Shown here: positions 57,701 through 59,323 of the stretch, piece by piece | Layout: each line of letters opens with the position of its first letter | Numbering within the stretch: position 1 is the first letter of the stretch | Source of the DNA: Acanthaster planci | Taxonomy: Eukaryota > Echinodermata > Asteroidea > Valvatida > Acanthasteridae | Length of the DNA: 64,000 nt | Direction: 5' to 3' | NCBI RefSeq assembly: GCF_001949145.1 | Contig: NW_019091410.1 | Location: 409,971 to 473,970, forward strand | Made by a program: the position numbers and the translations under genes | Notes under the pieces: generated by a model | Told to the model about the DNA's origin: nothing | Seen by the model: only the letters and a program-made list of their open reading frames with translations | The model's database searches: none

Positions 57701-59323
57701 AATAGTAACAAGGAGTAGCCATTGTAAAAATTGCGATCATCCTTGTCCGAGAAATGTAATGTAATTAAAATGTTGAGCAGCAAAGGTTTTGGGAAATTGA
57801 TTGTAATTATCCTTCGCAGCTATGCCACAAATTCATGAGAGTAAGACTAATGAATGGTGCAAAGTTATGCCAGGCTTCATGAAATCAGCTGCAGGCCTGT
57901 GGGTCAGAATCCAGATTTCTTCACTTGAACCCGCATGCTGTCCCCTCTTGTGCCAAGTAAAAAGTTAATGAGTAAGTTCACGACGAAGTCTGAATTTCTT
58001 TATCACCAATTACTTTGAAAGTTTGGTGGTCTGTTTTTACTGTTTCTTCCCTTCTAGGCAATTGACATTCAACTGTTGCTTCACTCCGTGGACAGTTTTC
58101 TTGCAGGATTTAAATTTCCAGTCTGCTGCACACCTATGGAAAGTGGCTTTAACTGCATTTGTGTGTAAGCTGTAAATGTATCTTCTGAGAATCTACTAAA
58201 CATATTTCGCTCACAAATGTGGGCTACAGGGGTGATGATAATGCATTCCACCTGATCTTACCCTGCTCCAATGGAGGTGTTATCGGGCAAGTCCAAGAAG
58301 CACCTGTTTCGCAGCAGGCCCTTCCACAGCTGTACGCCGATGATCCCAAAGATGAAGAAAACAAAGAAGCACAGCATGAGCACATTGCCCAGCATGGGCA
58401 GCGTGTCTAGCAGGAGCATGACCAAGATCCGTAAACCTGGAGCAGAGGAGGAAACGGAAGACGTCAACAGACAGATGACAGAAATGACAAGGGCCCATGA
58501 AAATGATGAATCAGCACACTTGTCTAATGGACAGCATATCTCAAATCTTTAACGGGCTCATGTCAATGGAGCTATACACCCACAACCAATGAGCCAGTTT
58601 GGTGATTCTGACAGCCCGGGCTCAGTATGAGGGTATTCGAGAACAGTCCTATCAGCACAGCCATATGCTGACTCACGTGCACAAGCTATGTTTCTAAAAG
58701 ACCCTGGCTTTTCGAAATACCGAACTAGCTGATTGTAGTGTCCTGTTTCGATTTGAGAAGAGACCATGGCATGCTGCTCTTAGAGATTTGTGAACAAATA
58801 TTATTCTGCATGTGGGGCCAGTTCATTGTGAAACAGTACCATCCATAAGTAAACAAGGTTTATCTTAGAAATCCCTAAGCCCTTTATTTACAGTAGCAGT
58901 GCTTACAAACTAAACACAGCACAATTTGTGGTAAAGTTTAAGACCTTCACAAGACCATCACAGACCTCAGGTCTAAATTCATGTCATAAGGCTCTGCAAC
59001 GTAACCCTTCCTTTGTCACTGTTTATTTGTGACTGGTCTTGTGACTGATCATGTGATCGGGCCGTGATTCTGGTCTTGTGTGGGTATCGACTGCAATGCA
59101 CTAAATGTACATTTAATTTGCCATTCCGTCCAAACTCACGAGCAAAGAGCTTCCCAAAAGTGATGTTTATTTATATACATATCCCCACAAATCAAGTAGA
59201 CCCCAGATCCTACTGTCACACTCACTTGGGATTCTGTTGATGGCACGCAATGGTCGGAGAACTCGAATCGTACGAATAGCTGTAAGATTCATGTTTTCTA
59301 ACTGCAGTGAGTATTCCAATGCC
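3571..59323 (-). CDS. CACNA1G: T-type (Cav3) voltage-gated calcium channel alpha-1 subunit, partial gene (overview of the exon set)
   Basis: This is the pore-forming subunit of a low-voltage-activated calcium channel in the plasma membrane. The family has four repeats of six membrane segments. The window encodes domain I S4 to domain IV S4 in 26 exons, two of which (E4a, E4b) look mutually exclusive. The exons join in phase throughout. Filter motifs TLEGW or TLESW (I), TQEDW (II) and SKDGW (III) give E, E and D, the T-type signature; L/N/P-type channels have four glutamates. The conserved proximal I-II linker (SETKQRES) follows domain I S6, as in the family's gating-brake region. The II-III linker matches the RTAATP motif of vertebrate Cav3.1. 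The symbol is by homology: the gene probably represents the single ancestor-like copy of CACNA1G/H/I rather than CACNA1G itself. Both ends of the protein are missing here. Confidence 0.97.
3702..4475. other. CACNA1G: Intron E24-E25
   Basis: A 774-bp intron. It holds the tRNA-like SINE remnant at its 3' end (in transcript sense) and otherwise AT-rich sequence with no recognisable feature. Confidence 0.85.
3738..3812 (-). mobile_element. tRNA-derived SINE remnant next to the E25 acceptor
   Basis: On the minus strand the sequence reads GAGTTCAGTTGGTAGAGCAC (D-arm/box A-like), a degenerate anticodon arm, then AGAGTCAAATCCCA (box B-like). The acceptor stem and anticodon stem do not pair well, so it is not a functional tRNA. 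It ends about 40 bases upstream of the E25 acceptor. Confidence 0.6.
4476..4585 (-). CDS. CACNA1G: E24: Cav3 domain IV, S2-S3
   Basis: The 110-bp exon encodes [20 protein letters not shown] and [16 protein letters not shown], the S2 helix and the S2-S3 loop. [11 protein letters not shown] matches NYIFTVIFVLE in vertebrate Cav3. The acceptor is TTCTCCCAG and the donor AG|GTGTGG, splitting an arginine completed in E25. Confidence 0.96.
4586..5028. other. CACNA1G: Intron E23-E24
   Basis: A 443-bp AT-rich intron. I see no repeat, RNA gene or alternative exon in it. Confidence 0.85.
5029..5180 (-). CDS. CACNA1G: E23: Cav3 domain IV, S1
   Basis: The 152-bp exon encodes [20 protein letters not shown] and then [30 protein letters not shown] (S1). 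PYY-DYSR and MA-EHY are shared with vertebrate Cav3. The acceptor is TGTGCAATCAG and the donor AAG|GTAGGT in phase 0. Confidence 0.96.
6845..6872. repeat. (AAAAT)n simple repeat
   Basis: Short run of ATAAAATAAAATAAAA after an A-run. Confidence 0.85.
7338..7506. mobile_element. Palindromic MITE, family A, copy 2
   Basis: It has the same structure as the copy at 3,374-3,525: the left arm has AGAGTTTGCAACACGTTG, the core has GGAAAGGGTCGACAAAT, and the right arm has CAACGTGTTGCAAACTCTTG. The arms are close to perfect complements, so this copy may be younger. It lies in the E22-E23 intron. Confidence 0.82.
8898..9151. mobile_element. Palindromic MITE with GGGCCCAATT ends
   Basis: It begins GGGCCCAATTTCATGGTGAT and ends with the near reverse complement CAGCACCATAGAATTGGGCCC. 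Internal words GCTTACC/GGTAAGC and AATTTTTTGCT are also mirrored. It resembles, but is not the same as, the GGGGCCAAT elements at 37,506 and 53,997. No coding capacity. Confidence 0.75.
9876..9925 (+). mobile_element. Possible tRNA-like SINE fragment
   Basis: GTGGCATAGCATGA followed 25 bases later by GAGTTCAACCC resembles split polymerase III promoter boxes A and B of a tRNA-derived SINE. No other part of the element is clear, so this is weak. Confidence 0.25.
10389..10581 (-). CDS. CACNA1G: E22: Cav3 domain III S6 and III-IV linker
   Basis: The 193-bp exon encodes [40 protein letters not shown] (S6 end) and the charged III-IV linker [20 protein letters not shown]. The S6 motif [18 protein letters not shown] is nearly invariant in Cav3. 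The acceptor is CCAATAG and the donor A|GTATGT. The split arginine is completed by E23 across a 5.2-kb intron; vertebrates often place alternative linker exons here, but I found none. Confidence 0.97.
10790..10879 (-). CDS. CACNA1G: E21: Cav3 domain III, selectivity filter
   Basis: The 90-bp, phase 0-0 exon encodes [20 protein letters not shown] and [10 protein letters not shown]. The aspartate in SKDGW is the domain III filter residue that separates T-type from high-voltage-activated channels, which have glutamate there. The acceptor is TTTTCCAG and the donor CAG|GTACTA. Confidence 0.97.
10880..11568. other. CACNA1G: Intron E20-E21
   Basis: A 689-bp intron with no recognised feature. Short open frames on both strands look like chance. 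Confidence 0.85.
11569..11700 (-). CDS. CACNA1G: E20: Cav3 domain III, turret and start of pore helix
   Basis: The 132-bp, phase 0-0 exon encodes [36 protein letters not shown] and YNFDNLGQ. The pair of cysteines and YNFDNLGQ are conserved in the family. One sequon (NKT) is present. The acceptor is TTTACATAG and the donor CAG|GTAGGT. Confidence 0.96.
11701..12396. other. CACNA1G: Intron E19-E20
   Basis: A 696-bp intron that contains the small palindromic element at 12,053-12,175 and otherwise unremarkable AT-rich sequence. Confidence 0.85.
12053..12175. mobile_element. Palindromic MITE, family B, copy 1
   Basis: It begins TATAGAGG and ends CCTCTATA. The left arm has GGTAGCCATCTTGCAGGGCAG and the right arm mirrors it (GCCCGCAAGATGGTAGCT). 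The two arms flank a short core around CACAGGGAAAC. A related copy is at 25,911-26,036. Confidence 0.8.
12397..12523 (-). CDS. CACNA1G: E19: Cav3 domain III, S4-S5 linker and S5
   Basis: The 127-bp exon encodes [20 protein letters not shown] (S4-S5) and [20 protein letters not shown] (S5). It matches VISRAQGLKLVVETL and PIGNIVVICCAFF in vertebrate channels. The acceptor is CATATTAG, a weak tract, and the donor CAG|GTGAGA in phase 0. Confidence 0.97.
12524..13182. other. CACNA1G: Intron E18-E19
   Basis: A 659-bp AT-rich intron with no recognised feature. Confidence 0.85.
13183..13436 (-). CDS. CACNA1G: E18: Cav3 domain III, S2-S4
   Basis: The 254-bp exon encodes [20 protein letters not shown] (S2), [40 protein letters not shown] (S3), [10 protein letters not shown], and the S4 sensor [14 protein letters not shown]. 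The GEHAYL-S-WN-DG pattern and the S4 sequence are typical of Cav3 domain III. The acceptor is TTGACCTTCCAG and the donor AG|GTATTT, splitting an arginine codon completed by E19. Confidence 0.97.
13450..13725. repeat. Degenerate tandem repeat filling the E17-E18 intron
   Basis: Words of the type CATATATGCACTTGTGCCCTCACTGCCAGT recur five or six times at irregular spacing of roughly 45-55 bp (GCCCTCACT near 13,519, 13,591, 13,660 and 13,694; ATATATGCACT near 13,571, 13,614 and 13,677). The repeat occupies almost the whole 306-bp intron (13,437-13,742). Confidence 0.7.
13743..13866 (-). CDS. CACNA1G: E17: Cav3 domain III, S1
   Basis: The 124-bp exon encodes [20 protein letters not shown] and [19 protein letters not shown], the S1 helix of domain [13 protein letters not shown] is near-identical across Cav3. 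The acceptor is TTTCTTCAG and the donor GTG|GTAAGG in phase 0. The following intron is only 306 bp and is filled with a degenerate tandem repeat. Confidence 0.96.
13867..14268. other. CACNA1G: Intron E16-E17
   Basis: A 402-bp intron with no recognised feature. Confidence 0.85.
14269..14360 (-). CDS. CACNA1G: E16: Cav3 end of II-III linker, Cys-rich
   Basis: The 92-bp exon encodes [16 protein letters not shown], then [14 protein letters not shown] just before domain III S1. The acceptor is TTTTCTCTAG and the donor AG|GTTTGT. It is phase-consistent with E15 and E17 (the split arginine gives the start of RFRRRLQSL). With the end of E15 it makes a cluster of nine cysteines within 25 residues. 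Confidence 0.88.
14361..15714. other. CACNA1G: Intron E15-E16
   Basis: A 1.35-kb, very AT-rich intron. I see no repeat or exon in it. Confidence 0.8.
15715..16314 (-). CDS. CACNA1G: E15: Cav3 II-III linker, long variable segment ending in acidic and Cys-rich sequence
   Basis: An open frame ends at a donor CGG|GTAATT (phase 0) that joins E16. The end of the exon encodes [21 protein letters not shown]. The acidic run followed by cysteines resembles the DDDADDEG and ACC sequence before domain III of vertebrate Cav3.1. The middle ([31 protein letters not shown]) has no match I recognise. The 5' boundary is uncertain: I chose CCTAAG|GCA (16,314) because phase 0 is needed, but AG sites at 16,308 or 16,305 also fit. 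The frame stays open further upstream to about 16,455. Confidence 0.75.
17084..17195. repeat. Simple-sequence region (GATGAT, GGTGGT, GGATGGAT)
   Basis: Imperfect runs of trinucleotides (GATGATGATGACGGTGGTGGT) pass into GGAT/GAAT tetranucleotide-like sequence. The open frames across it are by-products of the repeat. Confidence 0.75.
18660..19215. mobile_element. Half copy of the fold-back element found at 47,743
   Basis: The sequence from about 18,662 (TAACCGATTGCGGCCGG) through AACTGGGCCCTGTAATAAAAG, GATGAGCCACACAGTACC and ATTAGAGTAGAAACCAGACAG to about 19,213 parallels the loop and right arm at 48,280-48,812 in order and orientation. The left inverted arm is absent, so this is a partial copy or a different member. 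Confidence 0.75.
20629..20872 (-). CDS. CACNA1G: E14: Cav3 II-III linker, RRTS tandem repeat segment
   Basis: The 244-bp exon encodes [18 protein letters not shown], a near-tandem repeat ([11 protein letters not shown] then [11 protein letters not shown]), an amphipathic stretch ([17 protein letters not shown]), GRRSSRH and the acidic end [14 protein letters not shown]. Several RRxS/RxxS sites are PKA-like consensus motifs. The acceptor is GTCTCCTAG and the donor GCA|GTAAGT in phase 0. Confidence 0.88.
20873..21808. other. CACNA1G: Intron E13-E14
   Basis: A 936-bp intron with no recognised feature. Confidence 0.85.
21809..22014 (-). CDS. CACNA1G: E13: Cav3 II-III linker, basic/Ser-Arg segment
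   Basis: The 206-bp exon is GC-rich against its introns and encodes [20 protein letters not shown], a central stretch with [14 protein letters not shown], and an Ser/Arg-rich end (NISSRISSR). The acceptor is CCCTCTCCAG and the donor AG|GTAAAG; the split arginine is completed in E14. The strong third-position GC and open frame with matching phases support it. The function of the segment is unknown beyond being a cytoplasmic linker. Confidence 0.88.
22015..22788. other. CACNA1G: Intron E12-E13
   Basis: A 774-bp AT-rich intron with no recognised feature. Confidence 0.85.
22789..22976 (-). CDS. CACNA1G: E12: Cav3 II-III linker, with IITRTAATP motif
   Basis: The 188-bp exon encodes [35 protein letters not shown] and then [17 protein letters not shown]. 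The IITRTAATP part corresponds to IIHTAATP in vertebrate Cav3.1, which supports the identity. The acceptor is ACACACAG and the donor CTG|GTCAGT (phase 0). Its first two bases complete an aspartate codon begun in E11. Confidence 0.9.
22977..23518. other. CACNA1G: Intron E11-E12
   Basis: A 542-bp intron with no recognised feature. Confidence 0.85.
23519..23645 (-). CDS. CACNA1G: E11: Cav3 II-III linker, acidic segment
   Basis: The 127-bp exon encodes [15 protein letters not shown], then [19 protein letters not shown] and NDVQSVTS. It is highly charged, as expected of the cytoplasmic II-III linker. The acceptor is TCATCTCCAG (phase 0, as E10 requires) and the donor is G|GTAAAG (phase 1, as E12 requires). 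Sequence similarity to other species is low here, so the call rests mainly on phase, splice sites, composition and position. I cannot exclude another small exon between E10 and E11. Confidence 0.82.
25911..26036. mobile_element. Palindromic MITE, family B, copy 2
   Basis: The left arm (TAGAGGG, CATGGCTGCCATCTCGTAGG, TTTTGTTCCACAGGG) is mirrored by the right arm (CCCTGTGGAACAAAAG, CTGCGAGATGGCTACC, TCTATA). It lies in the E10-E11 intron. It matches the element at 12,053-12,175. Confidence 0.8.
29985..30180. repeat. Dispersed repeat family C, copy 1
   Basis: The sequence contains GACCAAGAGAGGGCACTATT, ATTGCTACCAATAAAATGA, CTCCCGACCAACATAACTCT and GAGGGGGTGCTTTTGCTCAG. The same words in the same order occur at 34,271-34,440 and, partly, 36,148-36,240 and 47,628-47,662. 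The type of element is unknown. Confidence 0.7.
31259..31414 (-). CDS. CACNA1G: E10: Cav3 domain II, selectivity filter and S6
   Basis: The 156-bp exon encodes [18 protein letters not shown] (filter glutamate in TQEDW), [20 protein letters not shown] and [14 protein letters not shown] (S6). This is one of the best-conserved parts of Cav3 channels. The acceptor is CCTTCCCTCAG and the donor GAG|GTGAGA in phase 0. A 7.6-kb intron follows before the next recognised linker exon. Confidence 0.97.
31415..34101. other. CACNA1G: Intron E9-E10 (2.7 kb)
   Basis: It holds G-rich repeat pieces (31,555-31,830 and 32,020-32,300). A short inverted CTCTCTCT/AGAGAG hairpin lies near 33,832-33,852. No exon was recognised. 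Confidence 0.75.
31555..32300. repeat. G-rich dispersed repeat pieces in inverted arrangement
   Basis: GGGGGG-rich stretches with TGGCCCCTGTTGCCC (31,778) and GGGACGGATCCAGGATTTTCC (32,022), then CCCCTGGGATCCTCCCTTG (32,266), look like two ends of a degenerate element in opposite orientation. The borders are unclear. Confidence 0.4.
34102..34216 (-). CDS. CACNA1G: E9: Cav3 domain II, end of S5 and turret to pore helix 1
   Basis: The 115-bp exon encodes [20 protein letters not shown] and [18 protein letters not shown]. The motif [15 protein letters not shown] is conserved across Cav3. The first base completes the serine started in E8. The acceptor is TTCTCACAG and the donor CAA|GTAAGT in phase 0. 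The turret is short with three cysteines, typical for domain II of this family. Confidence 0.96.
34271..34440. repeat. Dispersed repeat family C, copy 2
   Basis: Shares GGGACCAAGAGAGGGCGCAA, ACTACCAACAAAATGAACAG and CCCACCAACATGGCTCTTT with copy 1 at 29,985 and copy 3 at 36,148. It lies 54 bases from E9, upstream in the transcript. Confidence 0.7.
35530..35750. repeat. Cluster of GGATGTGATTTTGG words in both orientations
   Basis: (A/G)GATGTGATTTTG occurs near 35,577, 35,610 and 35,690, with variants near 35,637 and 35,670, and the reverse complement CCAAAATCACATC near 35,733. The spacing is irregular, 30-60 bp. It may be a decayed tandem repeat inside a small inverted element. Confidence 0.6.
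35935..36120 (-). CDS. CACNA1G: E8: Cav3 domain II, S4 voltage sensor and S4-S5/S5
   Basis: The 186-bp exon encodes [18 protein letters not shown], the S4 charges [17 protein letters not shown], the S4-S5 linker [18 protein letters not shown] and the first part of S5 (LSLFIFIF). The motif [12 protein letters not shown] is a hallmark of domain II in Cav3 channels. There is one extra glycine compared with my recollection of Cav3.1. The acceptor is TTTCGCAG and the donor AG|GTAAAC. Confidence 0.96.
36148..36240. repeat. Dispersed repeat family C, copy 3 (partial)
   Basis: Shares GTCACTACAAACAAAATGAA, CTCCCCACCAACATGGCTCT and GAGGGGGTGCTTCTGCTCAA with the copies at 29,985 and 34,271. The half with GACCAAGAGAGGGC is missing. 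Confidence 0.65.
36620..36700 (-). mobile_element. Possible tRNA-like SINE fragment
   Basis: On the minus strand CCTTAGCCCAGTGTACCAGT (box A-like) is followed by GCCCGAGTTCAATTC (box B-like) at a tRNA-like distance. The stems do not pair well. It is probably a decayed SINE head. Confidence 0.3.
36764..36915 (-). CDS. CACNA1G: E7: Cav3 domain II, S2-S3
   Basis: The 152-bp exon encodes [20 protein letters not shown] (S1-S2 loop and start of S2), [19 protein letters not shown], and [11 protein letters not shown] (S3). The sequence follows vertebrate Cav3.1 almost residue by residue. The acceptor is CTCCTGCAG and the donor AG|GTGAGA; the last two bases start a serine codon finished in E8. It follows a long intron (about 8.2 kb) after E6. 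Confidence 0.96.
37506..37747. mobile_element. Palindromic MITE, family E, copy 1
   Basis: Begins CGGGCCAATTTAACAGAGCT, GCTTAAGCACAGAATTTGCT and ends with the mirrored GCAAATTTTGTGCTTTAAGC, AGCTCTATGAAATTGACCCC. The central part has GGTTACCCGTTC and GGTAACCTGATT. The same structure and internal sequence occur at 53,997-54,240. Confidence 0.85.
38729..38783. repeat. Tandem duplication, 27-bp unit
   Basis: TAATCTTGAGTACAAACTGG with AAGTTCT is present twice in tandem (period 27), with one substitution (CTGG versus CTGA). Confidence 0.9.
39249..39308. repeat. Tandem duplication, 30-bp unit
   Basis: GGAAAAACAGATACCTTTCA with AG(T/G)CAGAAT is present twice in tandem (period 30), with one substitution. 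Confidence 0.9.
41873..42405 (+). pseudogene. 5'-truncated LINE (non-LTR retrotransposon), 3' end of reverse transcriptase ORF plus tail
   Basis: The plus-strand frame from 41,873 to 42,259 encodes [20 protein letters not shown], then [25 protein letters not shown], and [18 protein letters not shown]. These motifs (LQKRAVRII, PLF-L-L, F-Y---LP--F, YNTR, WN-LP) are the familiar C-terminal end of reverse transcriptases of CR1/L2/RTE-like LINEs. There is no upstream RT domain, and GTLYWNGL has lost consensus residues, so it is a dead fragment. The 3' end after 42,350 has AAATAAATG and TTCATTCATTCTTCATTCAT, a simple-repeat tail typical of such elements. It is antisense to the channel gene. Confidence 0.8.
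42888..43106. repeat. Dispersed repeat family D, copy 1
   Basis: GAAGCGCACCCCAAAGTAGC, AAAGAAAGACAG, AAGCGGGTCGT, TACTCCG, GGTTAGTACCAAAAA and CTCTTTTGTTCCACTCGGAG occur in the same order as in 52,368-52,590. The copies are diverged. The nature of the element is unknown. Confidence 0.65.
45138..45664 (-). CDS. CACNA1G: E6: Cav3 I-II linker (Cys/His repeat, acidic tract) and domain II S1
   Basis: The 527-bp exon starts after a good acceptor (TTTTCACTCCAG) and completes the glycine begun in E5. It encodes, in order, a Pro-rich stretch, a 47-residue repeat with 8 Cys and 7 His (45,378-45,518, period six residues), the sequence [12 protein letters not shown], an acidic tract ([15 protein letters not shown]), and domain II S1 ([17 protein letters not shown] then [16 protein letters not shown]). 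S1 matches vertebrate Cav3 strongly. The donor is CAG|GTAAGC in phase 0. The frame is open through the repeat, and two other frames are open there too because of its GC-rich periodic composition. The channel frame is fixed by both splice junctions. Confidence 0.92.
45378..45518 (-). repeat. 18-bp coding tandem repeat (Cys-Pro-X-His) within E6
   Basis: About five 18-bp units, each starting TGC/TGT-CC, run from 45,518 down, followed by more irregular units to 45,378. In the channel frame they encode six-residue units such as [24 protein letters not shown] and CPTHSP, 47 residues in total with 8 Cys and 7 His. The regular period suggests expansion by replication slippage within the exon. Confidence 0.88.
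45665..46315. other. CACNA1G: Intron E5-E6
   Basis: A 651-bp intron. The E5 reading frame stays open for 78 codons into it by chance, but the donor at 46,315 and the in-phase E6 acceptor fix the boundary. No repeat seen. Confidence 0.85.
46316..47114 (-). CDS. CACNA1G: E5: Cav3 domain I S6 end and first half of the I-II linker (gating brake, poly-His)
   Basis: The 799-bp exon opens with the end of S6 ([20 protein letters not shown]) and the conserved proximal linker [37 protein letters not shown]. In Cav3 channels this region forms a helix-loop-helix gating brake that opposes opening. A basic stretch follows ([21 protein letters not shown]), then a tract of eight histidines (46,776-46,799) and APRASPE. 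The rest is Ser/Pro-rich and ends in a lysine/arginine cluster near KNGNKISG. The acceptor is TTGCAG, entered in phase 0 from E4a or E4b. The donor is G|GTAAGT, leaving one base of a glycine codon. Confidence 0.95.
46770..46811 (-). repeat. Poly-histidine tract within E5
   Basis: Eight consecutive His codons (mostly CAC) at 46,776-46,799 sit in the context HVHC-(H)8-YHFG. The motif APRASPE follows a few residues later. Vertebrate Cav3.1 has a similar His run followed by YHLGNG and APRASPE at the same place in the I-II linker. Confidence 0.93.
47115..50979. other. CACNA1G: Intron E4b-E5 (3.9 kb)
   Basis: It contains a scrap of dispersed repeat C (47,628-47,662), the 1.07-kb fold-back element (47,743-48,812) and AT-rich sequence. 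No further copy of the E4-type pore exon was found by eye. Confidence 0.75.
47743..48812. mobile_element. Fold-back (long inverted repeat) element, 1.07 kb
   Basis: The left arm starts GGGACCTTTTCAAGATTTTC and runs through CTCTAATCTGTCAGG, GGCCTGCAGCC and GAGCCCAGAATTGTGTGATG to about 48,160. The right arm (from about 48,420 to 48,812) is its imperfect reverse complement: CACAATCTGGGCTC, GGCTGCAGGCC, GTCAGATTAGAG, and GAAAATCTTGAAAATGTCCC at the end. A loop of about 250 bp separates them. No transposase is visible. A half copy is at 18,660-19,215. Confidence 0.8.
50980..51072 (-). CDS. CACNA1G: E4b: Cav3 domain I pore exon, alternative version b (TLEGW)
   Basis: The 93-bp, phase 0-0 exon encodes 31 residues beginning [20 protein letters not shown] and ending [11 protein letters not shown]. 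It is closer than E4a to vertebrate Cav3.1 (TLEGWVDIMY, then HSF), so it is probably the canonical version. It shares 20 of 31 residues with E4a, but 10 of the 17 shared non-Trp codons differ in the bases used, which suggests an old duplication. The donor is a strong GTAAGTAT. The acceptor (ATGCCGGCCAG) has little pyrimidine tract, as expected for a regulated exon. Confidence 0.94.
51188..51354 (-). promoter_or_regulatory. Cluster of (T)GCATG motifs in the E4a-E4b intron (candidate RBFOX sites)
   Basis: On the transcribed strand TGCATG occurs at 51,349-51,354 and 51,302-51,307, and GCATG at 51,188-51,192. All three are inside the 373-bp intron between the two alternative pore exons. (U)GCAUG is the established binding motif of the RBFOX/Fox-1 splicing factors, which act in nerve and muscle of bilaterians. 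Chance would give well under one TGCATG on one strand in this length. Binding is inferred. Confidence 0.5.
51232..51253. other. Perfect hairpin between the alternative pore exons
   Basis: An 8-bp perfect inverted repeat, CCGAGCTC at 51,232-51,239 and GAGCTCGG at 51,246-51,253, flanks a 6-base loop. It is roughly midway between E4a and E4b and would fold in the pre-mRNA. A third GAGCTC copy at 51,174-51,179 could compete for pairing. Such structures control choice in some mutually exclusive exon pairs; a role here is only a possibility. Confidence 0.5.
51446..51538 (-). CDS. CACNA1G: E4a: Cav3 domain I pore exon, alternative version a (TLESW)
   Basis: The 93-bp, phase 0-0 exon encodes 31 residues that begin [20 protein letters not shown] and end in the first half of S6 ([11 protein letters not shown]). 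It has the filter glutamate of domain I. It differs from the usual family sequence (TLEGWVDIMY) at the residue after the glutamate, Ser for Gly, and at other outer-pore positions. The acceptor is CTCTCAG and the donor GTAAGT. It lies 373 bp upstream of E4b, which has the same length, phase and fold position. Inclusion of both would duplicate the filter and half of S6, so the two are most likely mutually exclusive. That is inferred; no transcript data were available. Confidence 0.9.
52368..52590. repeat. Dispersed repeat family D, copy 2
   Basis: GAGCTGAAGTGCGCCCCCAT, GCGAAAGAAAGACGGGTGGT, CAAGCGGGTTCTTG, GATGAGTACCAAAAAC and CTACTTTTGTTCCGCTTGGA match copy 1 at 42,888 in order and orientation. 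Confidence 0.65.
53997..54240. mobile_element. Palindromic MITE, family E, copy 2
   Basis: Begins GGGGCCAATGTCATAGAGCT and GCTTAAGCACAAAATTTGCT; ends GCAAATTTTGTGCTTAAGC and TAAGAAATTGGCCCC. The left flank ends CAGCT and the right flank starts AGCTGG, so a 4-bp target duplication (AGCT) is possible. Related to the copy at 37,506. It lies in the E3-E4a intron. Confidence 0.85.
56656..56953 (-). CDS. CACNA1G: E3: Cav3 domain I, extracellular turret and pore helix 1
   Basis: The 298-bp exon encodes the long S5-pore loop of domain I. The N-terminal part ([19 protein letters not shown]) is lineage-specific in my reading. The C-terminal part ([32 protein letters not shown]) matches vertebrate Cav3.1 closely. 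Several cysteines and three N-x-S/T sequons (NST, NNS, NLT) agree with an extracellular, glycosylated turret. The acceptor is TTCCGTAG and the donor is CAG|GTGAGT in phase 0, so it can splice in frame to either E4a or E4b. A 199-residue open frame on the plus strand here is only the antisense shadow. Confidence 0.95.
56954..58261. other. CACNA1G: Intron E2-E3
   Basis: A 1.3-kb AT-rich intron with no recognised feature. Confidence 0.8.
58262..58436 (-). CDS. CACNA1G: E2: Cav3 domain I, S4-S5 linker and S5
   Basis: The 175-bp exon encodes [18 protein letters not shown], the hydrophobic S5 helix ([18 protein letters not shown]) and the start of the extracellular turret ([11 protein letters not shown]). 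These are near-identical to vertebrate Cav3 channels. The acceptor is CTCCAG and the donor is GG|GTAAGA. It enters with two bases finishing the serine begun in E1 and leaves with two bases of a glycine codon finished in E3. The turret part has one N-glycosylation sequon (NTS). Confidence 0.96.
58437..59225. other. CACNA1G: Intron E1-E2
   Basis: A 789-bp intron with no recognised feature. Confidence 0.85.
59226..59323 (-). CDS. CACNA1G: E1: Cav3 domain I, S4 voltage sensor
   Basis: The 98-bp exon encodes [13 protein letters not shown] followed by the S4 helix [19 protein letters not shown], with arginines at every third position as in a voltage sensor. The intron before it ends TTTCAG and the donor is A|GTGAGT. 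It starts with one base completing a codon and ends with one base of a serine codon finished by E2. It matches the vertebrate Cav3.1 segment containing VRPLRAINR-type sequence. It is the first exon of the gene visible in the window; the S1-S3 exons should lie beyond 64,000. Confidence 0.95.
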